From positions 226 through 64,225 of the forward strand of contig VWZF01002931.1 in the NCBI GenBank assembly GCA_013396755.1: 64,000 nucleotides of DNA, given 5' to 3'. Source of the DNA: Sclerurus mexicanus (Eukaryota > Chordata > Aves > Passeriformes > Furnariidae). Made by a program: the position numbers and the translations under genes. The notes under the pieces were generated by a model. It worked only from the letters and a program-made list of their open reading frames with translations. It was not told the DNA's origin and did not search any database. Positions 26,601 through 35,516 of the stretch are shown piece after piece (positions within the stretch are counted from its first letter, which is position 1; every line of letters begins with the position of its first letter).

Positions 26601-28067
26601 TTAAGCATCAGTGACTACTGTAGCATATAATGACTTGGTGTGGAATGTCACAATATTTATTTTTAATTCCTTTTTAGATGCTGGCAAGTTTTTAGCCAGC
26701 AATAACAGAGCCATCCAGCCATGGTGAAAGACACTACAATATATGCTCTAAAATTTAACTGTTACCTGGTTTGAAATCAAAAGAGGTTTTCCTTTGCTGT
26801 GGAGTTAAACCCTTGAGTAGAAACGGGAACTATGCCAATAAGAGCATGGGATGGGGGTGTAGGGAACTGTTAGGTAGATTTGTTGGCAGGGTTAGCTTCC
26901 TAACACAAACATTTTCTAATGACTCACTTCCAAAAGCTGCCTACAGGAACTGCCCAAAGTTATCCGAGCCCCTTATGTTTGGGATTTAGTGGAAAAACAA
27001 ACCCATTGTTCTCTGTCAGTTTGTGAACAGCTCATCCAGAAGGCTCTCCTTTTCTTCTTTTGGGTAGGAGAAGCAGAGTCATTTCTCTCTGCTGCTGAGG
27101 TGAAACCAAAAGCCCTTGTTGTACTGACTTAACAAATACAAGAGATATTCCATAAAATTTCCCAAGGAGAAAATGGCCAAATGCTCAGAGCACTATTCAT
27201 TGTTCTGACTTACCACTGAGGTCTTTCAGTATTCTCAGACTTATATTGAACTTGCTTCTCAGTTCTATCTACTGTTGCCTTTTATCACAGCTGCTTGGGG
27301 GCACTGCTGTCCTTTTCTCAAGTGGAAATCTTGCCCCTGCACACACTCTGCCGTGAGTGTGGGTGTCATGGCAGGAAAAGTGCAGGTCAGGGGGTTTGGC
27401 TGCCTGCAATATTCACTCTTAGGACCGGAGCAGGCTGTAGGTGCAACGGCACAGAGTCAAGCAGAGCAGTGTCTGTCTAAATTTGACAGGATCTCACTTT
27501 TTGCCTAAGTAGCTGCTTCCTTCCTATGGTATTTGTAGCCCCTGAAACCAGTGAAGAGTTTACAGAAATCAAGTCTGAAATGCCTTAACGTAACTTCTGC
27601 CCCAGGCCTGCATGTCCATGTGACAGCTGAAGGATAAATTGTTAGGAACAGAGCTTGCTCTGATACTGGCTAAGTCCTTTGCCAGAATATTACCCACTGC
27701 ACTTGCAGTTTTCTGTCCTGGAGCTGGTTGCATTCAAAGTAGTTTTGTCAGGAATATAATTTTGAAAGTTGCTTTGGGCTCCTTTAAGATCAAAGATGTA
27801 TTCTCTGAATGTAAAACCTTTATTACTTAGTTTTGAATTTCATTTTATTTCCTACTGGGTTTATGACTACAAGGGGACAAAAAGTAGCTAGAGGTGTCAG
27901 ACTGCTTCAAACCTCTAAAGAGAGTATTTATAGCCTGGTGTTATATATGAATCAATTGTGTGAATATTTTTTTTTTCTTTTCATAGGCAATTGCTATCAT
28001 GGAAATAGCACATGGGAAAGATCATCCATACATTTCAGAGATCAAAAAGGAATTAGAGGACCACTGA
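2623..28067 (+). CDS. SMYD2: SMYD2 lysine methyltransferase, exons 2-12 (5'-partial)
   Basis: SMYD2 is a cytosolic and nuclear SET/MYND lysine methyltransferase that uses S-adenosylmethionine to methylate p53, RB1, HSP90 and histone lysines. Coding segments: 2623-2686, 9944-10054, 11633-11693, 14172-14296, 17959-18026, 19728-19830, 22205-22315, 23919-24039, 24258-24432, 25844-25952 and 27987-28067. They join in one frame to 375 whole codons plus the end of a split codon. Domains in order (numbering if exon 1 has its human length, total 433): rest of the MYND zinc finger (59-90), SET core with NHSCCPN (206-212) and catalytic Tyr240, post-SET cysteines CDCREC, then the helical TPR-like C-terminal domain (about 273-433). 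Agreement of N206, H207 and Y240 with known human positions shows no net indel. Exon 1 lies left of the window. Intron 9 is a U12-type AT-AC intron. Spliced identity is by comparison with remembered human SMYD2, not an alignment run. Confidence 0.97.
2687..9943 (+). other. SMYD2: SMYD2 intron 2 (7.3 kb)
   Basis: This is the longest complete intron in the window, GT-AG. It holds T- and A-runs near 3090-3103 and 3342-3356, a short tandem duplication at 5111-5149, and AT-rich single-copy-looking sequence. No interspersed repeat family is recognisable by eye. Open frames up to 133 codons on both strands (for example 2520-2921 minus and 3664-4002 minus) show no domain and are treated as chance. 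Confidence 0.85.
5111..5149. repeat. Short tandem duplication, 21-base period
   Basis: TGTTTTATTTGTAAGTTC occurs at 5111-5128 and again at 5132-5149, identical over 18 bases and separated by TCA. It looks like a recent slippage or duplication event inside SMYD2 intron 2. Each copy contains GTAAGT, a donor-like motif, but no adjacent exon is evident. Confidence 0.8.
9944..10054 (+). CDS. SMYD2: SMYD2 exon 3 (end of MYND, start of SET return)
   Basis: 111 bases, 37 codons (residues 80-116), beginning KEDWPMHKLEC, which supplies the last MYND zinc ligands His86 and Cys90, and continuing to WNPSETVRLTARILAKQ. The acceptor is TGTTTTCAG and the donor GTGAGC; both phases are 0. The segment after the last zinc ligand (ASMCAFGQ) seems to differ from mammalian SMYD2, while the flanks are highly conserved. 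Confidence 0.97.
10055..11632 (+). other. SMYD2: SMYD2 intron 3
   Basis: 1.58 kb GT-AG intron. It holds a TG-rich simple repeat at 10987-11026 and, next to it, an AT-rich stretch (about 11028-11135) that keeps several CpG dinucleotides, a possible conserved noncoding element. Otherwise nothing is recognised. Confidence 0.85.
10987..11026. repeat. Imperfect (TG)n microsatellite
   Basis: Alternating TG units interrupted by single substitutions (GTGTGTAGATGTGTGTG, then ACGTGTATGTG) form a degenerate dinucleotide repeat in SMYD2 intron 3. Confidence 0.8.
11633..11693 (+). CDS. SMYD2: SMYD2 exon 4
   Basis: 61 bases: 20 codons (residues 117-136, KTHPERTQSEKLLAVKEFES) plus the first base of His137. 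The acceptor is CTTTTTGTTAG and the donor GTAAGT. It belongs to the helical insert between the MYND finger and the SET core. Confidence 0.96.
11694..14171 (+). other. SMYD2: SMYD2 intron 4
   Basis: 2.48 kb GT-AG intron with a T-run near 11871-11884 and no recognisable repeat, RNA gene or coding frame. The longest open frames (about 84 codons) have no identifiable similarity. Confidence 0.85.
14172..14296 (+). CDS. SMYD2: SMYD2 exon 5
   Basis: 125 bases: two bases finishing His137, then 41 codons (138-178) starting IDKLDNEKRELIQNDIAALHH and ending VVLFAQ. The acceptor is TTTGTCCACAG and the donor GTAAGT. It is close to the human sequence with conservative changes and forms the helical part of the SET region. 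Confidence 0.97.
15080..15120. repeat. Inverted repeat / hairpin
   Basis: TCCTCGTTGGTAG (15080-15092) pairs with CTACCAACAAGGA (15108-15120) in 12 of 13 positions plus one G-T wobble, around a 15-base loop. After one mismatch two further bases pair (15077-15078 with 15122-15123). It is transcribed within SMYD2 intron 5. It could be a cryptic foldback repeat or a small structured RNA; nothing in the sequence decides. Confidence 0.6.
16767..16885 (+). mobile_element. CR1 LINE, 5'-truncated 3' tail
   Basis: The stretch from GTCTAGTGGAAGGTGTCCC through TCTTTAAGGTCCCCTCCAACC to CCATTCTATGGTTCTGTGAT matches the 3' end of avian chicken-repeat-1 retroposons in order and spacing, with scattered substitutions and an A-run insertion. 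No open reading frame remains, as is usual for CR1 copies, which are almost always 5'-truncated. The left boundary is approximate. It is the main evidence that the genome is avian (related CR1s occur in other sauropsids). Confidence 0.88.
17959..18026 (+). CDS. SMYD2: SMYD2 exon 6 (SET)
   Basis: 68 bases: 22 codons (179-200) from VNCNGFTIEDEE to GSAIFP, plus two bases of Asp201. The acceptor is TTTTTGCTTAG and the donor GTAGGT. It contributes the GSAIFPD turn that precedes the SAM-binding NHS motif. Confidence 0.96.
18027..19727 (+). other. SMYD2: SMYD2 intron 6
   Basis: 1.70 kb GT-AG intron, AT-rich near its start. I see no repeat, RNA gene or hidden exon. Confidence 0.85.
19728..19830 (+). 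CDS. SMYD2: SMYD2 exon 7 (SET, NHSCCPN motif)
   Basis: 103 bases: one base of Asp201 and 34 codons (202-235), VALMNHSCCPNVIVTYKG to EIEPGDE. Asn206 and His207 of NHSCCPN bind S-adenosylmethionine in the family, and the following cysteine helps form the post-SET zinc site. The acceptor is TACTTTTACAG and the donor GTAAAT. Confidence 0.98.
19831..22204 (+). other. SMYD2: SMYD2 intron 7
   Basis: 2.37 kb GT-AG intron. No repeat family, RNA gene or extra exon is recognised; the 98-codon minus-strand frame near 21096-21392 looks like chance. Confidence 0.85.
22205..22315 (+). CDS. SMYD2: SMYD2 exon 8 (SET catalytic Tyr, post-SET)
   Basis: 111 bases, 37 codons (236-272), IFSSYIDLLYPTEDRNDRLR to CDCRECVTKEK. 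Tyr240 (in FSSYIDLL) is the catalytic tyrosine of the family. CxCxxC is the post-SET zinc-binding set. The acceptor is TTTTTACTGTGTAG and the donor GTAATA. Confidence 0.97.
22316..23918 (+). other. SMYD2: SMYD2 intron 8
   Basis: 1.60 kb GT-AG intron. It carries a purine-only G-rich tract near 22811-22840 and, just after it, a perfect 8-bp hairpin (GGACCTCC 22890-22897 with GGAGGTCC 22904-22911, loop of six). No gene is seen. Confidence 0.85.
23919..24039 (+). CDS. SMYD2: SMYD2 exon 9
   Basis: 121 bases: 40 codons (273-312), from DKDKLKICKPNDPP to EEFRRAKHYK, plus the first base of Ser313. It links the SET/post-SET region to the C-terminal helical domain; its first third is the most diverged part of the protein, while total length is kept. 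The acceptor is GTTTCCTTCAG. The donor is not GT but ATATCCTTT, so the 3' boundary is set by the U12-type signal and by continuity with SPGELLE in exon 10. Confidence 0.96.
24040..24257 (+). other. SMYD2: SMYD2 intron 9, U12-type AT-AC intron (218 bases)
   Basis: The intron begins ATATCCTTTG, the AT-AC class U12 donor consensus, and ends TTCTTCATAC. The branch motif TTCCTTGAC (24239-24247) matches the U12 consensus TTCCTTRAC with its adenosine at 24246, 11 bases from the intron end, inside the known 10-20 base window, and there is no long polypyrimidine tract. No GT or AG that would restore the protein frame lies at the boundaries. It is the shortest intron seen. Its length (3n+2) means retention would add 15 codons after Lys312 and then stop at 24084-24086. 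By family knowledge the minor spliceosome (U11/U12, U4atac/U6atac) removes it. Confidence 0.95.
24239..24247 (+). promoter_or_regulatory. SMYD2: U12-type branch-point sequence
   Basis: TTCCTTGAC, a perfect match to the minor-spliceosome branch consensus that pairs with U12 snRNA; the presumed branch adenosine is 24246. Confidence 0.93.
24258..24432 (+). CDS. SMYD2: SMYD2 exon 10 (C-terminal TPR-like domain)
   Basis: 175 bases: two bases finishing Ser313, 57 codons (314-370) from PGELLEICELSLDKMGAVFE to YGQKIIRPY, and two bases of Ser371. It encodes the helix-turn-helix TPR-like repeats that cap the SET active site. The 5' boundary follows AC of the AT-AC intron; the donor is GTAAAT. The exon 10 frame also stays open upstream through most of intron 9, with an ATG at 24047. 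Confidence 0.97.
24433..25843 (+). other. SMYD2: SMYD2 intron 10, with GC-rich block
   Basis: 1.41 kb GT-AG intron. About 24812-25065 is distinctly GC-rich against its AT-rich surroundings and includes an inverted repeat GGAGCTG/CAGCTCC (24927-24933, 24944-24950). Further GC-rich and G-run stretches follow to about 25795, including GGGGGACGGGGGCTGGG near 25774-25790. The 129- and 122-codon open frames here follow from the low stop density of GC-rich DNA and match no known protein. Confidence 0.8.
25844..25952 (+). CDS. SMYD2: SMYD2 exon 11
   Basis: 109 bases: one base of Ser371, then 36 codons (372-407), KHYPSYSLNVASMWLKLGRL to AGVKALKR, TPR-like helices of the C-terminal domain. The acceptor is TTTCTCTCTTGCAG. 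The donor GTATTT is weaker than its neighbours. Confidence 0.97.
25953..27986 (+). other. SMYD2: SMYD2 intron 11
   Basis: 2.03 kb GT-AG intron ending in a long T-rich tract and ATAG. I see no repeat, RNA gene or hidden exon. Confidence 0.85.
27987..28067 (+). CDS. SMYD2: SMYD2 exon 12 (C-terminus and stop)
   Basis: 81 bases: 26 codons (408-433), AIAIMEIAHGKDHPYISEIK then KELEDH, and TGA at 28065-28067. The last helix is strongly conserved up to the end; the closing residues are the variable part of the family. Acceptor ATAG at 27983-27986. Confidence 0.98.
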   Translation, partial: AIAIMEIAHGKDHPYISEIKKELEDH

Positions 28068-28385
28068 GCCTTTGAATCTATGTAATCCTTCAAACCTTTA
28101 TTTAAAAAGCCTTGTTATGGAAACCTTCAGGAGCGCTTTGAAAAGCGGTAGAGTATGAACGCAGTTCTGTCCTATAATTGGAATGACAAACACACTTAGG
28201 CCTAGCTTCCACACATCTACAATTGCCCCTTTTTTTTTTTTTTCTTTTAAGGAAGCATCCATGCTTTCTTGAAGGTTATGCCTTCTGATAACTCATGTGC
28301 AAAAGTGGCCATTTTTTTCTTTAGGGTTTTCAATGTGGATCTTCTTCATGTAAAGTAAATAAAGTGGTCTTGACCCCTCTTGTAC
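28068..28385 (+). other. SMYD2: SMYD2 3' UTR
   Basis: A short trailer from the stop codon to about 20 bases past the AATAAA at 28358-28363. A T-run lies near 28230-28245. The exact cleavage site is estimated. Confidence 0.65.
28358..28363 (+). terminator. SMYD2: SMYD2 polyadenylation signal
   Basis: Canonical AATAAA 291 bases after the stop codon, followed by GT/T-rich sequence (for example TAGTTTTGTGACATCTGCTTTTG near 28402) suitable as a downstream element. A second AATAAA at 29183-29188 could serve a longer transcript. Confidence 0.75.
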
Positions 28386-29649
28386 ACTTAAATGGGTGCA
28401 ATAGTTTTGTGACATCTGCTTTTGCCTAAATAGTTTTGTTTAGTCTGACAAATTAGCAAAAGCTGTAATTTTTCTGTTGTGGTTTGGCATGCATTTCCTT
28501 TGTTCATGAATCATTTTTGTTTGCAGTGGCTTAGCTGGGAGAGAGGGGAAATGCGTGGTGAATTCTGCACATTTTACAGGAAAGCCACCACTGTTCGTTC
28601 AGCCAGTTAATCTGTAGGTCCATCACTGCTCCTGGCACATGGAGATTCATCACAGTAAGGATCTGGAGCTCAGCATGTCCCGTACAGAGAACGCTGGCAC
28701 CTGTCTTGGAGCTCGAAGGCTCACGCAAGAGATGAACTATGCAATTTCTGGCTTTTTAGTCCCCTTTACAGGTTGAAGTGAATTTATTGCTCATATTTCC
28801 TTACAGCCATACCTTCACCTCCAGTGTAGTACAACTATTCTATTAATATGTTAGCAATTACTTTTAAAAGAGGAACAAGATTACTTTCTGAGGAAAAAGT
28901 CCAGAACTTAGCTTTCTCTACCCATATACAAAACAAGAGGGTTTGGGTTTGGTTTTTTTTTCTCTATTTAGATCAATGGCAGGAGATTACTTTTAGGGAT
29001 GGATGGGAAAAAAAAAAAGAGTGTGTCTGTGTACTTCCAGCACCAACATTTAAGTATGGTGCACAGTAAAAGTACCTGCTCCTTCCTTATTGCTTTCACA
29101 GCTTGTAAAGCATGATGAGAAAGAGAACACATCACCCTTGAGAACTTAATTGTATTTTCTTTCTTGTAAGCACTGTTCTGAAAATAAAACTGCTAGAACA
29201 AGGGTTTTGTCAGCTCATTTTGCTGAAAGTTTTCATTGCTCTCTAGTCAGCAATTGTTGCTGGAGTACATAAAATTGCACAGATCTTACAATTCCAGAAA
29301 ACCACGGCTATGTACCTACAACCAAGCTTAGGAAGAGGGCACTAGCTGACTATTTTTATCCTAACTTTACCTTGTAAAGTAAACCCTTGTCCAGGGAAAT
29401 AGCACCTTTACTTCAGAAAGTCTGTCCAGAGCCAAGACTGTGCTTCAACACCGAGGAATCCGATTACCTGAGCATGAGCACCAGTGGGAACCTTGCCCCT
29501 GAAAAACTTGGATTACTGTTTACAGAAGGTTATTCAAAGCTCACTGTGGCCCTGGCTGTGCCTGTGAGTTTAACAGGGGAAACAAACTCAAGTATGCTCA
29601 AGGTGCAAATACAAAACCTTAAGCTGGTACAGAAAAGAACACAAGCATA
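28386..29649. other. Intergenic gap between convergent genes
   Basis: About 1.3 kb separates the predicted 3' ends of SMYD2 and PTPN14. It has a second + strand AATAAA (29183-29188). An 87-codon + frame at 29387-29650 has no recognisable domain or start context and is treated as chance. Confidence 0.7.
29183..29188 (+). terminator. Possible distal SMYD2 polyadenylation signal
   Basis: AATAAA in GAAAATAAAACTGC, 1.1 kb past the SMYD2 stop codon. Use is unproven; the downstream GGGTTTTGTCAGCTCATTTTGCTG is GT/T-rich. If used, the SMYD2 end would lie only about 450 bases from the PTPN14 end. Confidence 0.4.
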
Positions 29650-32600
29650 GTTTTCCTTGAAAAAAAATGGTTTATTGTTTACTATGAATATGAAGGACAA
29701 CCTTACCAAAAAACCTTAGTGACTGAAGACATTCTCATATTTGCAAAAGCATATAAGAAACTATTTACACAAAGGCAGTGAAAAGGGTAAAAAATTATTG
29801 CAGTCAATTAATGCTGAATAGAACTTTTTATTATAAAAAGAGAAAGAAAAGAAACAGTGCAAAAATACTGTCAAAAGTAATCAGTTCTATACACAAGATA
29901 AAACTGACAAGCATAAGCTTATGTACTGATATGAATAATACATTAGAATATAAAATGGCATGCATAGATTTTTTTAAAGGCTTTCAATAGCATAGAATAG
30001 CTCTGCCATTCAGCCCTAACAGGAGGAAGTAGGGGGCAGGGAGGGATAGAACTGATGTCTCATTTCTCTACAAAATGTGTACATACAATGAGGTGGTGAG
30101 ATTCAGATCACTGTTTTGTGCTAAACTGTCACATACAGAATTACAGAACAAACAAAACAGGAAGCATCAAAATACTGAAGTAAAACAGGACAGTAAAATC
30201 CAGTGACATAAAACCTAGACATGTTATTTAACACGCTCCACACAATTACATATGGGAATATTACAGTCATCTGCATGTGTAAACTTTTTTCCTTTGTAAA
30301 ATAACCAAAGAAAGGTACTTTACTAGTGAGGAAAATGTGTTTTCCATATGGAGCAATTGCAACAGGATAAACATCCTCTTAACAGCATTTCTGGCACTAA
30401 AGATTTGCTTTCTTTTAAAGACCAAGTAGAAGCAAGAAAATACCTTTATTTAACATACACAAAAAAGGAAGTTCTTATATATTACATCTATATTTAAATT
30501 GTGGAACCCACCAACACAGGACATTGTGAAGGCCAGAGGAATAAATGGCTTCTAAAGAAAAGGTGATGTGATTGATGGAAAATGGATCTAAACACAGTGA
30601 AGGGGATACAACTTTGGCTTGGGAAGCCCCTAAAGGACTGGCTCTCAGGTGCACCAGAAGGGCTGAGCACTCTTTTCTAGAGGCATTCATATTTCTTCTT
30701 AAGTGTCAACTACCAGCTGCTGTCTAAGTGAGGGTGTGCCCTCCAACCTGGCATGGAAATAGTTTGTGGGAAGTCTTCCTCTTTTATGCCTGCCTGCCCT
30801 GAAATACCTGGAGCTGAGTGTCCAACCAATGAGTCCTTACTCACATGATTTGGAAGAGTAAAACCTTTGAGCATTCTATTCATTTCAGGAATCAGCTGCA
30901 GTATTAGTCCTTCCCTTGCTGTTAAATAGTGCTGGGATTCTCCAGTGGAAGCTGCTATTTATCACTGATTTGCAGTTCACTCTCCAAAGGCAAAGTCCTG
31001 CTGTTGTACACATGGGAAACTCTCAGTGAGCACGCACATAAAGCACAGGCAACAAAACTTCAAAGATATGCCAGCCAAAAAACAGTTCAGAGGAACCACT
31101 GGAACTGTCATCTAAGATACTCTAAAAACACTGACAAAATTTATTTACTTTAAACATTTCTATAAACACTGCTATTTTTGACTTGTGCACTGTTTTGTTT
31201 CACAATCTAACAATAGTTTATTTATGGTTAATACCTCCATCTTCTGTCATACATCCCACAGCCCAAGCAGCCAAATCACAATCTCTGCAAACAGTTTCAT
31301 GTATAATGTCCTCCTCTCTAAAGACTCAGATGTCATCTGTAGTTCCCACAGCACCAGATTCCACAAGCAAACCTCTCTGGAAGGCTAAGAGCAAGCGGGG
31401 AACAATTGCCTTTGGGGTTCTGGACTTGCAGCCTCTCTCTTGGTGATATCAAAACCCACCCCCAAACTCCTAGTGACTTGAACTATACATCACCAGATTT
31501 ATATTTATTTTTGTAGAAGAGTGGTCAAATGCTGTTTTCATGCAGTCCTTCCCTTCAGGTCAGTTCAGGTATTTGCTCCCACAATACGATGCAGCCTTTA
31601 TTTCCTGCAGTGGGTGCTGCCTTAGCATTGTGTTTTTTTTTCACAAAGATGAACAGCAAAATTGAGCTCAGACCTCCCTCAGTGACACATGAGAGCTGCT
31701 ACAGCAGGTATTAGCCATACCTATGCTTCCACTTTGAGCACACAGATCATAAACTGTTAGCAAGGCTGACAAAAGCTAATTCAGTCATCATCTCCTCCCA
31801 GGAGACCAGTGGGAAGTCAGCTGTTGAGAATGCAGCATCATCAGTAGCTGCTGAATTTTCCCTGTAGATTTTTGTGCTATATCCAAGTACAAAATCCATC
31901 AGCACTTACTGCAGAGTTGCTTGTGGACTACACAGGCAGAGCAGGTATTGGATCAAAAAAATGTCTTGGCTTACAATGACCATCCCTATTGAAGCACTTA
32001 GGTTGGAAAAGAATGAGTAAGTCTATGTTTTGCCATTTGCATTTCTGTTTGTTTACATGAAAGTAATTTAAAAAGAAAGAAAAACAACTTTTGAAATCAT
32101 GCAAATATTTAATATTTGTAACAGAGGCAGCTGATTTACATAAGTGGAACAGAAATGTCCTTCAATATACTTCAAGGACTGTGTTAGAAATAGGTTTAGT
32201 ACGTTCTCACAGATGTGTCTCCTGCCAGATGAAATTTGTTTAGGGAAAAGGTATTTCTGATAAGGCTGAGCATTTAGGGTCCCTGTATACATATATAAAG
32301 GAAATTTTGTGGGAACAAGCTTCATCTTTCCTCAGGTAGTCAAGGACAAGAGGTGCCAAAACAGGCCTTTGTAGGATCTGGAACAAGGAGGACCTGAGCA
32401 GCTAATGTCCATCATCCTCCAGTGTGGCCACCAGAGGACAGAAATAGGATGCCCACAGCATTGAGCAGTGTCAGAACTCAGCTGTCACCTCTCCCACCCC
32501 TGACTGAACAATGGTAGGCATGAAATGTTCAGACCTTAATCAAGAATTTGATGCTAGTACCTCAATACTATCATTGGTAAGAGTTTAAAGAAAAAAAAAA

Positions 32601-35387
32601 AAGGGAGGGGGTGTTAAATATAGATGAAGAGGGCATAAAAAGAAAAACAGACACAATGGATTCCCAAGCCAGACTTCCTCATCCACTGCAAGTCCTCTCT
32701 CAGAAAGCATCAGGGAGCATAGGCTAAACATGCCAGACTGCAACGTGGGTGCCCTGGGAGAAGACTGCTCACGTCAATCTTGTTGGGTGCAGTTCCGTTC
32801 ATTGACCCATCTTTGTGAGATTTTGAATCCAGACTTTTCCTCCAACGGAGGAAACTTATCTCAAATGACTGTCATACTTTGATGTTTAAAAAAAACACGC
32901 AACACAACATAGAGCAGCCCCAAACTGTTGTTTTCTTCTTAAAGGCTCTGCTGTTAAAAGCCTGCAGCACTGTTGCTTTAAGCCTCATGTGTTCGTTCCT
33001 GCTATGACTAACAAAATTGGATGCAAAATGCATTTTCCTGTCACTCCCTAAAGGTTAGGAAATACTGCCCAAGCAATTTCAGCCTGATAAAAACTACAAC
33101 AGGTTCAAAGTCAGAAGATTCGGTTTTTCCCTTACAAAACTATATCACATTTCAACCATAAAACATCAGCATGCTGAGGGTCAGTTGCAAGCTGGGGTGG
33201 AAAGGAATCTCTGAAGACATGCACCAGCCCAATTCACTTATGGTATTACCAGATCTAGTCAAGATAAAATCTACCAGGGAAAAATACATTGAAGTCAGAT
33301 GAAAGGAAAAGTTTAAAATTGCCAATGTGACTCACTTCTTCCCTTTCTTTGTCAAAGAATGGTTTCTATCTACCATACCAGCCACATTAGAAGTTAATTG
33401 GAAATGACTGTTTGCTAAAGGGCCATTTATTTGGCTCATTAATAGGCACTGACTTAATTTGGAAAGGATTTTGGTGCCTTTTTCTAATTAATATTTTTCT
33501 AAGACACCTATGATGCATCCTTGAATAAAAAAACATTTGCTTAATTTTCTTCCCTTCAAACACAGCTCTTCACACTCTCTTATGCAATAACTTTCCTGTG
33601 CTCACTGTAGAAGCAGAGGTACACACTTTAGCCAAGAGCAGCTGAATAATAAGACATAGGAACAGATTCTTTTCCCTCCTGATTTTCTACTTCTCACATC
33701 CAAGTGGAGCAATGGGACTTGACAGCTCTGAGTTCAAACTTAATTCATCATTAGGAAATTATTCAAAAAGTTATAACGAGATAACTAATTTAATACACTT
33801 TGCTTCAAGGTTTATTCCTTGGCTTTTTTCCCAGATATAAAGCATCTCTGTGCAATTATCATGCAGATGCTGCTGAAAAGACTTTAAATGGTTGCTGCTA
33901 ATTTAACAAGAGATATGTTGGCACTGGCAGAAGAAATTAGAGGAGAACTGAAGTTGACTGAAAACTCAACTGATTCGGAAAAAGAACATGGTTGAGGTAT
34001 TACAGCAAAATAACTCCTCTCCATTTGTTAGCAGCTAGAAGTCTTCACTAGAATCTTTGTCACTTTGTTAGGCCCATATTGCAGAGAACCAACTCACAGT
34101 GCAGTTTCAAGCACATTTAAGAAACATTCAGGTACAGAACAGTACCTTAAGCTCCCACTGATTTTAGTCCCTTTAGTGCTGAAATTAAGAGTGCTTGTGG
34201 GCTTAGATCTTGTACATTGACCAGAGTTTGGAGACGGGGATGCAGCCGAAAAGCAGCAATAGGACTAAAATATAAGAAGTATCTGGGAAAGGGGTACCAA
34301 GAAAGGTAATTTCACCATGATAGAATAACTGCATTGCATCACATGCTCTGAGAGGCTGTGAAATCTTCACCCTTGAGAATTCTGAAACTGGATGTGACCC
34401 TGGCTAAGCCTACCCAAGTTCAAATTTAGCAGTGGGGTGAACAAGGCTGGGACCAGAGACATCCCAGGCTCCTCTCTAGCCTGATCCCTTCTCTGGCCAT
34501 CAGACAATAGTTCACACATGAAAACTAAGGCAATTGGAGATGCCTAATTTGAATGAGATTTCTACAGGAGATAAGCCTCATGGCAATAATACTTTCAGTG
34601 TAATCCATGAGAAGGTGCTTGATTTGACTTTTTTTCCAGATTTGGTTGAAAATCCTCTGCTGTTCAACTCAGTCCACCACAGTTATTGAAAAGACTCATT
34701 CACTGACTTCAGCCTGTTGTGGGTCACTGCACTTCACCCTACACTGCGTCTTATGAATCTCTTCAAGGGCCACACACAGCAGCAAAGGCCATAATTCTTG
34801 TGGAATTTGAACAGTTTAGCACCCAAAACACTCTGTCCTCACAATGCCCTGTGTTTGAGCCCTCTGTAATGTGCCCGGCTGCATGTGCAGAAGTTCAGGT
34901 CTCTGTGCTGGGTACCCTCAGCTTCCACTCGAACAGAGCTGTAGCTGACATTTAGCAGGTCTTGTTTTTACCACGGAAGCCACATACCAGAGCATCCTTA
35001 TGTGAGAAGAAGCCCACTGCCAAATAACTGTTCATTTCAGAAGCTGTGTAGCAAAATAAAAGCCAGTGAACTACCTTTACAAAGGACTGCTTTCCTTACG
35101 GACACGTTACATTACAATGCAGACCAGTCATGTCAAATGTGGTTCACTTTGAAGGTCACTAAATGTTTTACGAGTTATTAAAGTAATTCAAAAGTTATTC
35201 CAAGAAAAATAAATTATATCTTGTATAAAATAATCCATAGGAGACTAGTAAAGAACAATCATTCCTTACTTTCAAGACAACTTTAAAAAGTGCAATATAT
35301 GCACACAGTGTTGTCAAGGCAGTTCCCCTTGTTCATCAGTATGATTCAGTCAGATCCACAAAGCCGGGTCTGGGATGTTTGAAAATA
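29650..35387 (-). other. PTPN14: PTPN14 3' UTR (about 5.7 kb)
   Basis: A long uninterrupted AT-rich stretch follows the PTPN14 stop codon on the minus strand and ends near the last AATAAA at 29671-29676. Long 3' UTRs are usual for this gene. Other minus-strand AATAAA hexamers (plus-strand TTTATT) occur at 30445-30450, 31140-31145, 31504-31509 and 31597-31602, so shorter isoforms are possible. No repeat family or RNA gene is recognised inside. Confidence 0.65.
29671..29676 (-). terminator. PTPN14: PTPN14 distal polyadenylation signal
   Basis: TTTATT on the plus strand is AATAAA for PTPN14. Downstream on the minus strand (around 29612-29650) the transcript is GT/T-rich (CTTGTGTTCTTTTCTGT), as expected past a cleavage site. 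Confidence 0.65.
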
Positions 35388-35516
35388 TTAAATAAGTCTA
35401 GAGTTTTGCAGGAATTGTATAAGCACTTGATAGACAAATTTGTATTGGGCTATGGTCTGGATCATAAACACTCTCTGCTCCCGCAGGTGTCTCAGCATCA
35501 TAGGAACGTCCATTTT
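35388..35516 (-). CDS. PTPN14: PTPN14 exon 19 (C-terminus)
   Basis: 129 bases: 42 codons and TAA (35388-35390). It reads KMDVPMMLRHLREQ, then MIQTIAQYKFVYQ, ending FLQNSRLI. The QTxxQY segment is the Q-loop whose glutamine positions the hydrolytic water in the second catalytic step. The acceptor on the minus strand is TTTACAG. Confidence 0.98.
   Translation of the reverse strand, partial: KMDVPMMLRHLREQRVFMIQTIAQYKFVYQVLIQFLQNSRLI

Noticed and set aside
29387..29650. 87-codon plus-strand frame in the intergenic gap
   Set aside because: No domain, no promoter or splice signals; it ends where the PTPN14 3' UTR is predicted to begin.
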